This document shows positions 33,896 through 45,795 of a stretch of DNA of 64,000 bases, piece after piece. The stretch is from Liopterus haemorrhoidalis. Taxonomy: Eukaryota > Arthropoda > Insecta > Coleoptera > Dytiscidae. Below the pieces are notes generated by a model. It worked only from the letters and a program-made list of their open reading frames with translations. It was not told the DNA's origin and did not search any database. The stretch lies in the NCBI GenBank assembly GCA_963971575.1, contig OZ020616.1, forward strand, positions 8,975,934 through 9,039,933, in the 5' to 3' direction. Positions within the stretch are counted from its first letter, which is position 1; each line of letters begins with the position of its first letter. The position numbers and the translations under genes are program-made.

Positions 33896-36300
33896 TTTTA
33901 GGGTAGATATGACCTCCAAAAAAAAAAAACCCTTATAACGTCACTAATATGTTTGTCTGTACGATAGAAATTGTAGCCAAACGGCTTAAAATAGAATAGT
34001 TTAAATTAGATATGCTTATTCAACTCTTTGTCCCACATATAGGAAAAATACTAAGAGTTCAATACATCCCTAGATAAATATAAACAATTATGTATTTAAT
34101 AAAAAAAAATATATATTTTTTTAAAAATTATGAATGGCATATCAAATGAAACCTTTTAATTTGTGGATCAATACGCAAAGTTTTATTTTTGAAAAATCTT
34201 TTTTTTTATGGGATATTTGCCACAAATATGTCAAGAAATTTTTGTCCCCCACTTTATCTCTCAGAGGGGTTGATCTAAAATTCTGAAAAAAATCTCCATA
34301 ACGAACATTGATGGGAACCCGAATAGTTTTACGGGAATTTTTAATAAGTTTTTTCAATAATTTTTTTAAAATTTATTGTGTGGTGTCAAAAGAAAACCCT
34401 TTGGAATTAAATTAGGGAACGAAAAGTAGTTTTTAAAAATTAGTAGTTTTTTTTTAACACGAATTTAGCCAAAAATGTGCTAAAAAAGATCTTTTTCCGC
34501 CCCCTTTTACCCAAAGGGTTTAAACTAAAAATCTGTAAATATTAAAGGTAATTTACATTGATGTGAACCGGGAACGTACGAGAGGATTTTTTGACCAGAT
34601 TGCGTTTTTGAAAATTATTGCAGTATTTGTGTTTTTGACAAAATTAATTATTATTTTTTAATTCGTGGCTAAATTATGAATAATAATGTATGGATTGTTT
34701 GTATTTATGGCTAAGATAGTGTGGCTATTTTTGAAATTAAAAATATATATTTAAAAAAAATTAACAGCTGAGGACCGAGTTTTTAACACCACACTATTAT
34801 ACTATTATACGTTGTGATTCAACCTTTTATTTTTAAGATATCAAAGAGGAATAAATCATTTTTAGTAATGAAATACTTATAAAACAAATAACACATTGTT
34901 AATAGTGAAAAATACGTTTCTGAAATTGAGAAAAATTATGCCATTTATAAATACTGATAAATATAAATAAATGAAGCCTTATATAATATATTTCTAATGA
35001 AGACTTGAAGACAAAGCCAATGTAGAAAAAAATGTTTGGACTTTTGGTAAATTATTTAAATTTAATGGAAGGTTCTAAGGATTTTATCGGGACCATAGCT
35101 ATAGCCAAATTTCCTCGTAGAAAGTTTTCTCCTTTAATAGAAAGGGGTAAACTAAAAAAACTGAAACAGATTCTAAGTAATGTACATAGTTCTTAACCGG
35201 AAACGGTCAAGAGGAATTTTTGAGTCAGAATTCGTTTCTGAAAAATATTGCAGTTTTGATGTTTTTGACTAAATTAATTATTTTTTTAATGCACGGCGAG
35301 ATTATCGCTAATACTGTTATGGTTTTTTTGTATTTATGACTAAGGTAGTGTATATCTTTTTTGAAATTAACAAAAAACATTTATAGTAGAGAAATATTTA
35401 CAAATAAAATAGCACATTCTTAATAGTGATAAACAGTGCCGTAACTACCTTTTTTCTGGCCCTGGGTAAGATTTTATTGTTGGGTCCCTTAACATATTTT
35501 GGAACCCCGAACATATTTTGGGCCCCCTAACTTATTTTGAGCCCCCTAATATATTTTGGCCACCCGCGCGCATCTTTAGGATTTTGGGCCGCTCTCATTA
35601 ACAGTTCAACTCTCTGACTGATAAACCATTAATACAATTATTTCATTTATATGTAAATTGTTAAGATTAAACTTTTGCATCTGTGGATCTTACGTATTTA
35701 ACTTTTCATCATTGCTGGGTGTTATATATTTATTATATTACATTGCCGTTTTAGAACAATATTATTTATGTGATCTGTTTTGTAACGGACAGTGAAAAAA
35801 ATATTTTATATCACTACAAACAAAATATTTTTTCTATGAATATATATTTTCATTCAGGAATGTTATTCCGTAATTATTCAATAACAAATGTAATCCGTTT
35901 TTCGAAAATATTATGTTAATTTTAATTTTATGGCAGACCATTTTAGGAAGCCTATTTTATCAGGGCCCCGGACCTGTGTAATTATTTAAGAACTTTCTTT
36001 TGATATCACAATAATTTTTTTTTTAAATAATTACATTTTTCAACGGCACAAAAAATCGATATTTTCGAAAAACTTATTAGATAAAAAATTCCTGTTAACT
36101 AATCCGGTTTCCAACAATGTATATAATGGCGGAATCAGATTTTTGGATTAACCCCTCTAGGAGATAAGGTGGGAAACTAACGCTTTTTGGCGAAAATCTT
36201 TAAAAATCTTAAATCGTGTAAAATTAAATGATTTTACAAAAATAAAAATATGTTTGTTTATTCACGGATTAAGAGGTTAAAGCGTAATATATATTAAAAA
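33896..36300. repeat. Old, decayed family A-like sequence, several partial units
   Basis: TTTTTAGGGTAGATATGACC and AATTGTAGCCAAACGGCTTA open a degenerate copy at 33896. Body parts recur near 34500-34740 and 35060-35350, and an inverted piece lies near 36090-36300. A C-rich tandem of CCCTAACATATTTTGG-like units is at 35485-35565. Confidence 0.5.
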
Positions 36301-37200
36301 ATCTTTAAGTAATAGTTATTTCTTTTCAAAAGCTCCAAAGACATCCAACTCGGCATACTTTACCATTTAAACTTTTCCTTGATATCCAGTACTTCCGGTT
36401 TGTTCCGGAAAATGTTAGTACTACCATTTGATTCTTGGGCAGACTCGGGTTATCATAATTTTTTTCCCAAATTACTAAGACATCGTGTTTAAATAAAAAA
36501 GACGGTGGTAAATGGAAAACGTATCAAGAAATAGAAAAATTAGATTCACTTTCATTCTTGAAAAATAGTTTTGAAGTTAAAGTTAAATAATTTTAAAAAT
36601 TCGTAAGTGAAAAGAATCAGGAAGTACAAAGACAGTTCTGAGGATGTAGCGGAATGCAAGTAAAAGAATTATTTTTTTATTACCACTGCAACCGATCAAA
36701 AATGAAATTTTTTCGCTTCATATAAATTTTTAAATACTATTGATTGTTATTGACATTCATTAAATGTCAATAGTAAATATTAGATAACCGAGAAACCTTA
36801 TAAATGAACTATTAATCCTAAAATAAAAATTATGTCATATTGAAATATACGTAAATTTTATTACTATCGCTAGACAATCGTCAAATGCAGGTCAACAGGA
36901 GCATATTTGTTTACAGAAACGATGTAAATACCGACAACACTGTACGGGATTGCGTACGTCGTCAGCATATACAAATTATACACAAATGACCTGATTACGA
37001 CGTAAACATGTATGGGGCTTAATACCGGTTATCAAATATAGCAAAAAATTTTTTTTCATAATTCGTTACCCCTTGAAGGTTGCTCCAGGAGTGCAAAGTG
37101 CGTTCTTTCTATTTTTGATACATATACTCCTGAAATCCCATTAGATTCAGTGGGTCTGTGGTTGTCTGTTGCATGTACATGGCTTGACAACGTCGGTCAG

Positions 37201-37240
<40 letters not shown>

Positions 37241-37548
37241 GTTTAAACTTGTTTATATATATATGAATTCGCGACTCCAAATAACAGTGAGACATCTGGT
37301 GGCGGCTTGGTAAATTAAACAGAAGCGTATATTTGTATAATATTTGTAGTGTGTTGTACTGCAGTTTATGTGAATTAAGACGTATTTTAAAATATAATAT
37401 AGTGTCTTAAATACAATGCTTTTTTTGTCGAAATATTGTTTGAACAGATAAATATTAAGAAAAAACTTCTGACATATACGCTTCTCGTCGGCCATCAACT
37501 GTCCTACGCAGCTCCGCCAACGTTAGTTTGAGTCGCGAATACTGTATT
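36301..37548. other. Intergenic sequence with (TA)n
   Basis: (TA)n at 37206-37234 preceded directly by GGCTTGACAACGTCGGTCAG (37191). No gene recognised. Confidence 0.4.
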
Positions 37549-38193
37549 AGGTGTGTTCGATTTGCACATTTGCAGTTACTGTTTACTGCCGCGTTAAAGC
37601 GTTAACAGCCGTAACAAATAATCCGCAAGAGAAACAGCTGTAACTTTTTCGCAGTAGCGTCATAAACTGGCAGTAAATTACGACAAATTAAACAGATTTG
37701 CAGTTACTGCGACCAAACAAATAGATTTTTTTAACGCGGCAGTAAACAGTACAGTCTGTTTCAAACGCTTAGGCGGAACTAAATGGGAATTTCGTTCTTT
37801 TAGGTTGTCACGACAAGGGACCTTGCTTGGGTTATTTCATTTTTCACGTTGCAATGTCAAAATTTAAAATTACAACAATGAAACCATGGAAACGAATGAC
37901 CTATGTCTAAATTAAATTATTTTTTTAATATATTTTAATGACAAAAAAATTAATAAATGGGAAATTTGTATTAAGAATGACACAAAAAATCAAAATATAA
38001 AGAAAATGACAATTTAAAATGATATTAACCTTAACAAAAAATGTGTATTGTAAGTATTATATGATTTACAAAGCTTAAACAAAACGGGCGAAAAGCACGA
38101 TTTAAACGATGAAAGTAACTAGATTGCAAAATTTAGTTCCGCTTAACCGTCTGGAACAGACTGTAACTGCAAATGTGCAAATCGAACACACCT
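37549..38193. mobile_element. Palindromic MITE (Harbinger-like ends) hosting a family 1 copy
   Basis: Ends AGGTGTGTTCGATTTGCACA / inverse. Inner arms GCAGTTACTGTTTACTGCCG and inverse. The family 1 MITE sits at a TA in the right arm; the left arm gives the empty version. It ends about 370 bp upstream of the RBM7-like start codon. Confidence 0.7.
37752..38163. mobile_element. Family 1 MITE (subfamily of 24723 copy)
   Basis: 412 bp, TA flanked, uninterrupted. It carries the same diagnostic changes as the copy at 24723 in the opposite orientation, with a few extra bases near 38056. Confidence 0.85.
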
Positions 38194-38561
38194 ATTCTAA
38201 CGTTTGAACGGACTATAAAATTGTTATCGTGTAAGAGTGTTTTTGAAAACCGCATCTCTTCTTCTTATTAAAAGTTGTAAATTTCGCATTGTTGTCACGC
38301 ATTCCTTGTTTTGTCAGTTGATAGCAATTAGATAAAATTTTGACTTAAAATATGATAAAACTTGTCAAAATTTGATTGCTACATGTTACTAAAAGTGTTG
38401 AACAGTATTTGGTAGATTTAAAATTGATATAAACTCATAAATTCTGAAAATTGGTTTGTAACTAACCTAAAAAGTAAGTTTGTAACATTTTTTACAGAAA
38501 AAATCAGTGTTTTCAATCAATTATGTTTTCTTTTAGTTATTAATAAAATAAATAGTGTTAT
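38194..38561 (+). promoter_or_regulatory. Presumed promoter and 5' UTR of the RBM7-like gene
   Basis: A TATAAAA word lies at 38214-38220, only 21 bp after the MITE. A GTAAGT at 38474 and a TTTTCTTTTAG at 38526-38536 could bound a 63-nt 5'-UTR intron. Both are predictions from sequence words. Confidence 0.3.
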
Positions 38562-39176
38562 ATGCTGATAATGGAGGAGGAATCTGAAGATGCTCGAACT
38601 ATTTACTGTGGAAATATCCCCCATAAAGTAACGGAAGATATTTTATATGAATTATTTTTGCAAGCCGGTCCTGTTGAAAGAGTAAAAATTCCACAAAATA
38701 ACTCAAGTCGTAACTCAAATTTTGCTTTTATAACTTTCCAACATCAATGTTCAGTAGATTACGCAATTGAAATTTATAAAGACACAGAACTTTATGGATG
38801 TTTGCTTAATCTACAAAAACGACATGTAAACGAACGTAAAAATGGAAATCAAAATGAATTTAATTCACTTGCAATGAATAATTCACCAATTCAAATGACT
38901 AATATGTATAATATGATGCCATTTATGATGAATCCACATATAAATCCAAATATGATGCATATGTATCAAAATGTGGTGCAAATGTGTCCTGATTATAACA
39001 CACAACAAAAGTTTGATAGAAGAAGTCCTCCGAGGAGACATCATTCACACAGAAATAATACACCAAGTGGAAGATACGACAATAATCGATCGAACAAGCG
39101 ACACGATGATCGGTATGATTATAATTATGACAGACGACATGATCACCATAATGATCGTAAAAGATACAAAAGATAA
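38562..39176 (+). CDS. RBM7-like RNA-binding protein (RRM + Arg/His/Asp-rich tail)
   Basis: RBM7 and RBM11 are the RNA-binding subunits of the nuclear exosome targeting (NEXT) complex, which hands U-rich nuclear RNAs to the exosome with ZCCHC8 and MTR4. One uninterrupted frame of 204 residues. An RRM spans residues about 12-88, with RNP2-like TIYCGNI and RNP1-like NSNFAFITF. The phrase YELFLQAGPVERVKIP is very close to the RBM7 signature and is less like the other RRM family considered, SF3B4. Residues about 105-150 are Met/Asn-rich and 155-204 are Arg/His/Asp/Tyr-rich with one SPPR motif. Two in-frame ATGs exist (38562 and 38571); the second gives a cleaner MEEES start. A possible 63-nt 5'-UTR intron runs from GTAAGT at 38474 to TTTTAG at 38536. 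Vertebrate RBM7 has introns, so this may be an intron-loss allele or a retrocopy. Confidence 0.8.
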   Translation: MLIMEEESEDARTIYCGNIPHKVTEDILYELFLQAGPVERVKIPQNNSSRNSNFAFITFQHQCSVDYAIEIYKDTELYGCLLNLQKRHVNERKNGNQNEFNSLAMNNSPIQMTNMYNMMPFMMNPHINPNMMHMYQNVVQMCPDYNTQQKFDRRSPPRRHHSHRNNTPSGRYDNNRSNKRHDDRYDYNYDRRHDHHNDRKRYKR

Positions 39177-40080
39177 TTTTATTTACACTTTTTTCTTGCA
39201 CATAATTTTATATGCAAGTTTAACTTTAATTAAGATAAAAGGTTCTTAAATGAAACAACTGGAAAGTTTTCACAAATAACCTATTTAGTAAGCTACGATT
39301 GTAGTTTTTGAAACCAAACCTTTCCCATATTTTATACTAATAATAATAACAGTAAATTACCGGGGGCTTCGCCCCTGGCTTTTCTCAATGGTTGTATCTT
39401 TGAAAATGCAGTCATGACAAATAAAAATATTTGTTATACTTTCCTTTATTTCATTTAAGTCTCTATTATCTATATTTGAGTTTCACCAAGTAAAATTATC
39501 GACCATTCAATATATTTAATTAAGAACATATTTTTACACTGCATTTTACCTGGAAATATTTATGCCATTTGAAAATCAGATTGTTTCTGATTGTTTTGGA
39601 AATTTAAATTTTATTTAAATTTTTAATGTGTTTTATTTTATAAAAGATTAATTTTTATAGTTTAATCAAAGTATAATAAAATTTACTTGATACAAAATTT
39701 CGATCTCGATAAATTATTTTTATCATAGATGCCATATTTTATTACAAATATCTGTTAAATATTAAAAATAAAAAATAGATACCTACAGAGCTGTTGTTTT
39801 ATATTATTAAAAGAAACAAATATACAGAATCTACCCATGTTTCAAATATATGTTTTGTTTCATTCAATAGAAGGTAAAAGAACACAACTCCTTGCATATA
39901 GAAAAAGGGGACAGATATATTATAAAACATTAAAATACAACTGGGCCCCCCCCCCAAGACTGGCAGACCCGGGGCCAGTCTTGGGGGGGGGCAGGACTGC
40001 TTGCACCCTCTGCCCCCCTCTTAATCCGTAGAATTCGTACAGTCGCTTGATTGCTAAGCAATGTAGTTTTCTAATTAAAA
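39177..40080. other. Intergenic sequence with two GC-rich hairpins
   Basis: CCGGGGGCTTCGCCCCTGG near 39360 and a larger C-tract/G-tract palindrome at 39946-39991. No gene seen. Confidence 0.4.
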
Positions 40081-41007
40081 TAGACCATTTTAGTAACTAC
40101 GTCACAAAATGGGATTCAGTGCTGCCGCATCGCGGTTGGATTTCTTTTATTTGAATTTAACATGTTGTTTTTTTGTTAAATTGTATTTTGGAAGTATAAA
40201 TTAAGTTTTCAAAGTAAGAGAATGTTTCACATCAAAACTGCAAGTCAATATTTATTTATTAAAATTCTTATTTTATACATTATAATTTAATATGTCATTA
40301 TTTTTGCAGAACAATATTATTTTGCAGGTTAATTTTGAAAATTTTACGTTAATAATCGTTATTATGGCAAGTAACATAGCAATAAGTGTGTATGCCATAT
40401 CTAAATGGTTTGAAGGGACAATATGTTGTTTTTATTTTATCCGTTATTGTTTTTCATTTTCATCTGTCAAAAAACGAAAAAAATTGCAATTAAGAATGTA
40501 GCTGTAATGGTTCCAATTTGGAGCAAAACAATACACTATTATGCATTGTAAAACAAAATATTAATGATTACTTATGGCGGGTTGCTAACGTAACAGTTTT
40601 TTCTAACTCAAGTTAAAATCATTTGTTTTTATATGTTACAACAAACAAAAACAAATGATTTTAACTTGAGTTAGGGATAATTCTTACTTTAGCAACCGGT
40701 CATTAGTGTTAATGAAATAGATACTAAAGATCTTTCGATTTTCATATTATTTAAAAACGTAACCTATAAATATATCTTCGAATCCTTATTTATATATTTA
40801 TAAAATCATTATTCTATAATATAAAGTAACTGGATTGTATATATTAGTATATATCTATCAAAAATACATATTTTTTTGCTCCAAAATTGAAGATATTCAT
40901 AAAATTAAGGTAACAAAAGTAATTTCACATGCATTTCCAAAAAACTTCCAAAGGTATCAGTTCTTAGATGGCAGCACAGGTATTTGACGACACACTAATA
41001 TGGTCTA
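40081..41007. mobile_element. TIR element, about 927 bp, with a nested palindromic MITE
   Basis: TAGACCATTTTAGTAACTAC at the left and the inverse-like CACACTAATATGGTCTA at the right; inner GTGCTGCC / GGCAGCAC. A 69-codon frame inside (40292) is unrecognised. Contains the palindrome at 40576-40700. Confidence 0.5.
40576..40700. mobile_element. Palindromic MITE
   Basis: Outer GGCGGGTTGCTAA / TTAGCAACCGG. Inside, perfect 28-bp arms (40603-40630 and 40647-40674) around a 16-nt loop. Confidence 0.6.
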
Positions 41008-41030
41008 TTACTTTTAGTCGCCCAAAAAGT

Positions 41031-41238
41031 ACCATGAGTTCAAAATGTAATTACATAAGAGTTGGCTATGGAAAAATAAAATAATAGTAATAGTAGACAC
41101 TGCAAGCTTTAGAATTAATTAACTGTCATCGTTGTTGTTTTATGTAATAAGTTTATATTGTTATAGAAAGATTGCAGTAGACATTATTTTATTTTTCCAT
41201 AGCCAACCCTTATGTAATTACTTTTTGAACTCATGGTA
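41031..41238. repeat. Inverted repeat with 55-bp arms
   Basis: ACCATGAGTTCAAAATGTAA at 41031 pairs with TTACTTTTTGAACTCATGGT ending at 41238. The arms include GAGTTGGCTATGGAAAAATA and its inverse. Confidence 0.7.
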
Positions 41239-42285
41239 TAATGTGCACCTTTGCCAAAAAGTTCTTTTTCGTCCTCATCTGTTTGAAGGCCTTAGCTCTG
41301 CCTCGGCTATCAAATTCAGATAAGTCCGAAAAAGATGGTACACAAATAACTATTAATTTCGTACCCGGTACGTCGTCTTCGTTGGAAATAAAATTCATTA
41401 TTCTCCGGCAATGTACAAATGAGATTTTTATAAGACTAGTTTGACAAAAGCACGCTGGTGCTAGTGTTGCTGACGTCACTTTTGATAACGGATATTGACG
41501 ATTTTAGAAGTTATTAACTTTTAACGCTGCATTCGTCATTTTACAGTGCCTTGATGGGGCATTTTCGAACTTGCGGCAAGAATGAAATAATACAATCTTC
41601 CCTAAAATTGAAAATAAAATCAAAAACATTGGCAATTTAAAAAAAACTGCACTGCTTTTCAACTTGTTGGCTGTGATATTTCGGATGTCTCTTGGGCACC
41701 TTTTTAAATTATCAACAATTTTTTAATTTATTATATTTTTTAGGGTTCCTGTACCTCTCCAAATTCCTCATGAGTGGAATTACTCAAACTTTTCATATTA
41801 CTACTATGCTAATTATAATTATTACAATAATGTTTATAATTACAATAACTACCGATAATTTTATTTGTAATGTTAATTCCTGGCTTAAACATGTAAAATA
41901 AAGACAAATAATTTTGTAAATTTGTATAATTATAAATAAAAAGAGTAATACAACATTGTACTATTTGTAAGTGTGCTAGAAACTAAATTAAAATAACAAG
42001 TACAAATACATACTTAAAAAGAATAGACACAAGAAAAGGGTTAACAATTTAAAATCGGTTACGGAAACAAATGTAAAATTAGTTTCGACGGATAGTTTCA
42101 GAGCAATATTAACCTTTTGCGCCCCGTTTCTGCGCGGAACTCAACCAGCAAATTATCTCTTATGGTCGGATTATGAGTAATAAGGCATTTTCGTTTATTC
42201 AATCCACAAGATTGCTCAGATTGATCTAGTGGCGTTACGAGATTTGACAGATTGCTCAGATTTTGTTAACAATTTCCTGTGCAAT
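41239..42285. other. Intergenic sequence, nothing recognised
   Basis: No paired ends or convincing coding frame were seen. Confidence 0.35.
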
Positions 42286-42487
42286 GGGTACATTCGAGTT
42301 GGACAGGGTAGAGCGAGCGCTGAGCAAACAGTTGATGGTAACGTCATCAATAGAACACTGACGGAGAGCCAAAACTCGAACACGGAGCGAGCATGGATTG
42401 TGACGTAATGTTTATAAAATGTAACCCTACAATATTAGGCGGTGTTTTTACTGTCAGATTAGTTCATGTCAGTCATTAATCAAAATT

Positions 42488-42670
42488 AAAGTCTGTTCCT
42501 TTGGTTTAGGCGGAACTAGATTATCAATTCTAGTTTTTTTTACCGATTAATTGAAGCTTTTGATCATTTTGTTCAGAAAAAGTCAACTTCAATATATAAA
42601 AAAATAGCTAATGACAACTTACAAAAATGAAAATTCCGGTAAGTTCCGCCCAATCGTTTGGAATAGACTG
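42488..42670. mobile_element. Family 1b MITE
   Basis: 183 bp, AGTCTGTTCCTTTGGTTTAG ... TCGTTTGGAATAGACTG. It shares end sequence with family 1 but is less than half its length. Confidence 0.65.
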
Positions 42671-42679
42671 TATGTACTT

Positions 42680-42905
42680 CGATTTGCCGTTGAATTATTT
42701 TTCAATGATGAAGTTAATGAATCTGAACAGTTGATTTTAGAAAAAGTATGGGGATTTGCGGAAAATACGGTGCTAAGAATTTCAAATCACATTTTCGGGT
42801 ATCTCCTACAGTTTTCGAAAATATTCTTCGTAAACTGCAAGCAGTGCCAGACGAAATTCATCTGAGACCAGGGGAAAATCCCGAAACAAAACTCGAAAAA
42901 CAGCT
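42680..42905 (+). pseudogene. HARBI1-like transposase fragment
   Basis: Reading across a frameshift gives a stretch with FNDEVNESEQLILEK followed by HFRVSPTVFENILRKLQ. The latter resembles the N-terminal FRMS..TFE..L motif of Harbinger transposases. The catalytic part is absent, so it cannot be active. Confidence 0.45.
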
Positions 42906-42907
42906 TA

Positions 42908-43316
42908 CAGTCTGTTCCAAACGGTGAGGCGGAACTAAATAGGAATTTCGTTCTTTTAGGTTGTCACGAGAAGGGATCTTGCTTGGGTTATTTCATTTTT
43001 CACGTTGGAATGCCACATTTTAAAATTCCAACAATGAAACCATGGAAACGAATGACATATGTCAAAATTAAATTATGATTTATTATATATTTTAATCACA
43101 AAAAAATTAATAAATGGGAAATTTGTATTAAGAATGACACAAAAAATCAAAATATAAAGAAAATGACAACTTAAAATGATATTAACCTTAACCAAAAAAT
43201 GTTTATTGTAAGTATGTTTTACAAAGCTTAAACAAAACGGTCGAAAAGCACGATTTAAACGATGAAAGTAACTAGATTGCAAAATCTAGTTCCGCCTAAC
43301 CGTTTGGAACAGACTG
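42908..43316. mobile_element. Family 1 MITE
   Basis: Starts CAGTCTGTTCCAAACGGTGA after TA and ends CCGTTTGGAACAGACTG before AA, so one flank of the TA duplication has changed. Confidence 0.85.
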
Positions 43317-43746
43317 AATGATAGCATTATGGTACCTTGCCAACATTGAGAGCTCCTATAAATTTTTAAATAGAACATAACTCTGTTTCTTCCATGATAA
43401 TTTTATGCACGGTGTATTTAATTATTTTTATGCTATGTTTACAAGCACAATACAGCTTTCAAAGTTAATAGAAACATCACAAATACGAAATATGGTAGTA
43501 CTTTTCCCGCCATTCCCTCACTTTTAAAACCCCGGACACATAGAGCGCACTCTAAATACACCCTCGACCGCAAAACAAATGTAATTCGGTGTAGTCCGAG
43601 CGTCAAATCGAACAAATTTGAGTGTACAGAACGTGCTCGGAGCACTCAGAGCGTCAAATCGAATGTACCCATTATGTCTGAACTTCAGTAGTGACGCCTG
43701 GTGACGGTGGCGTTAAATGCAACTGTCAAATTTCTGTCGTTTATAG

Positions 43747-44920
43747 GGGAAACTTTTTAAGATCGCAGCGCCGTATGCGGCAAAGCTGGAACACTCGAAA
43801 GCCACATTAAACTGTTATTCGTGTATTTGTTTACATGGTGAAAATGAACACGAGTTGTATTTTTCCTCTTTTCCGAGCTTTTTTTTAATTTAAAGGTAAT
43901 CTACGATTTACAAGATATGTACAAGTCTGTTTCAAACGGTTAGACGGAACTAAATGGGAATTTTGTTCTTTTAGGTTGTCACGAGAAGGGACCTTGCTAG
44001 AGTTATTTAATTTTTCACGTTGGAATGTCAAAATTTAAAATTCCAACAATGAAACCATGGAAACGAATGATATATGTCAATGTCAATTATTTTTTTTATA
44101 TATTTTAATGACAAAAATATAAATAATTGGAAAATTTGTAATAAGAATGACACAAAAAATTAACATGTAAAGAAAATGACATTTTAAAATGATGATAAAA
44201 ATTACCAAAAAATGTTTATTGTAAGTATGATTTACAAAGCTTAAACAAAACGGCCGAAAAGCACGATTTAACGATGAAAATAACTAGATTGCAAAATCTA
44301 GTTCCGCTTAACCGTTTGGAACAGACTGTAATAATATACTATTCTAAAGAAATTTCAAGGATATTTTTAGTTTTTCATTGTATTTTTAATTCTTTTTGAC
44401 TGTCTGTCAATATAATAACAACTAAAATATGGTAAATATATTAATAAAAATTAATATCTCTGCCTAAAAAGTAGAAGGGCCTTTTAATATATCAACTGAT
44501 GATTTAGGCAAATTTTGGGTGCGATAAATGCTTTTTTTCAGTCTTTTTTTGGACGTAACAAATAACTTTCCATAAAATGCAACGGGCAAACATGCATGCA
44601 TGGGCTTGGATTTTTGCCCATTTTTAGTTTTTGAGTCCATAAAAACCTACGATCCACTTTCTCTCTGCCTCCAAACGTCGTTTCAATTGATATTTTTTTC
44701 GATTTAGGTAAATTATGGAATGTTTAAGAAGGATTCTTCATTATTCACGATTTACATTGCGGCACACAACAAAATTGATTGTTTTTTTTCCACGATACAC
44801 AAAAATAAAACACAAACAACAAAAAAACACGTATTTCTCCATTGAACAAAACAAAACAATGTGGCTTTCGTATCTTTCACAAATTGCCACCAGATGTCAG
44901 GGCGCTTAGGAAGTTTCCCC
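43747..44920. mobile_element. Putative TA-flanked element hosting a family 1 MITE
   Basis: GGGGAAACTT after TA at 43745 pairs with AAGTTTCCCC before TA at 44921. A family 1 MITE is inserted at 43921. No recognised transposase. Confidence 0.4.
43921..44328. mobile_element. Family 1 MITE
   Basis: Complete copy, more diverged than the others. TA flanks the right end and the left end reads TACAAGTCTGTTTCAAACGG. Confidence 0.85.
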
Positions 44921-45043
44921 TATTACAACTGCTACCGTGTTTTGGTTTATAAATGAGTTTATTAATTACCAATAAGAGAGTGCTATCACAAACGGAACTT
45001 ACTTCGTGCATTTTGTTAAGTTATGTTTAAATCACGTTCCAGT

Positions 45044-45738
45044 CAGTGATGGGCGTTTACACGTAAACTTTAATTGTTTACGTTTACGTGTAAACTTATG
45101 TAAACAATTGGTAAACTTGTCAACAATGTAAACTTTTTAACTGTCAAATAATGAGGTTAGTTTTAGTTATTTAATACGTATAATAGAGAGTTAATGAACA
45201 AGTATATTCAGTTCAAAACAATAAATTTATTTAAAAAATGGTGGGAAGAAACTGAAGGAATAGTTCTGAAGAACTAGGTTTTGTTTTAATAAAAGAAAAT
45301 GAAAAGAAATATAGGGCGTTATGCAAAATTTGCAATTAATCTTTTCGTTATTAAAAAATATAGGCTGATTTTCTTAAAGGGAAAATTTAATGTATTTTTT
45401 TATTAAAAAAAATAGACTGAATTTTTTAAAGAAACAAGTTTTTTATTTTTCATCTTCATATTTACTAATTTGTATGTAACACCTGTATAATGATGCAAAT
45501 TCGATTTTTATTAATATGTATATTAGCTTGTCCTAATTTTATGTACTTACTTTTTCATTTAAAATCGTTTCATTAAAATTTTATTATTTATAAAAAATGT
45601 ATTGAAAATGAGGTTCTGTAATTCAAAACAAGTGCGCATGTCTAAATCATTGTTTACATTGTTTACAAGAGTTTTTGTGTTTACTTTACATCAATTGTTT
45701 ACGCGTCAACAATGAGGTAACTTACGCGCCCATCACTG
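45044..45738. mobile_element. hAT-type MITE, 695 bp
   Basis: TIR CAGTGATGGGCG / CGCCCATCACTG with a perfect 8-bp duplication GTTCCAGT at 45036-45043 and 45739-45746. The interior repeats GTTTAC(A/G)TGTAAAC-like words near both ends, typical of hAT subterminal motifs. No transposase. Confidence 0.85.
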
Positions 45739-45795
45739 GTTCCAGTTGGCTGTAAGATTCAGTTTAGCAGCGGTAACTCCCACTAGCAGCAACCA

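Larger units (their letters stand above)
42286..43670 (+). mobile_element. Harbinger-like element with transposase remnant and nested MITEs
   Basis: Ends GGGTACATTCGA / TCGAATGTACCC. Contains a family 1b MITE (42488-42670), a frame-broken coding remnant (42680-42905) and a family 1 MITE (42908-43316). The target duplication could not be fixed. Confidence 0.6.

Noticed and set aside
38562..39176. SF3B4 or other splicing-factor identity for the RRM gene
   Set aside because: There is one RRM, not two, and the ELFLQAGPVERVKIP stretch fits RBM7/RBM11 better.
39360..39380. CCGGGGGCTTCGCCCCTGG as a transcription terminator
   Set aside because: Rho-independent terminators do not apply to Pol II genes; it is more likely part of a repeat.
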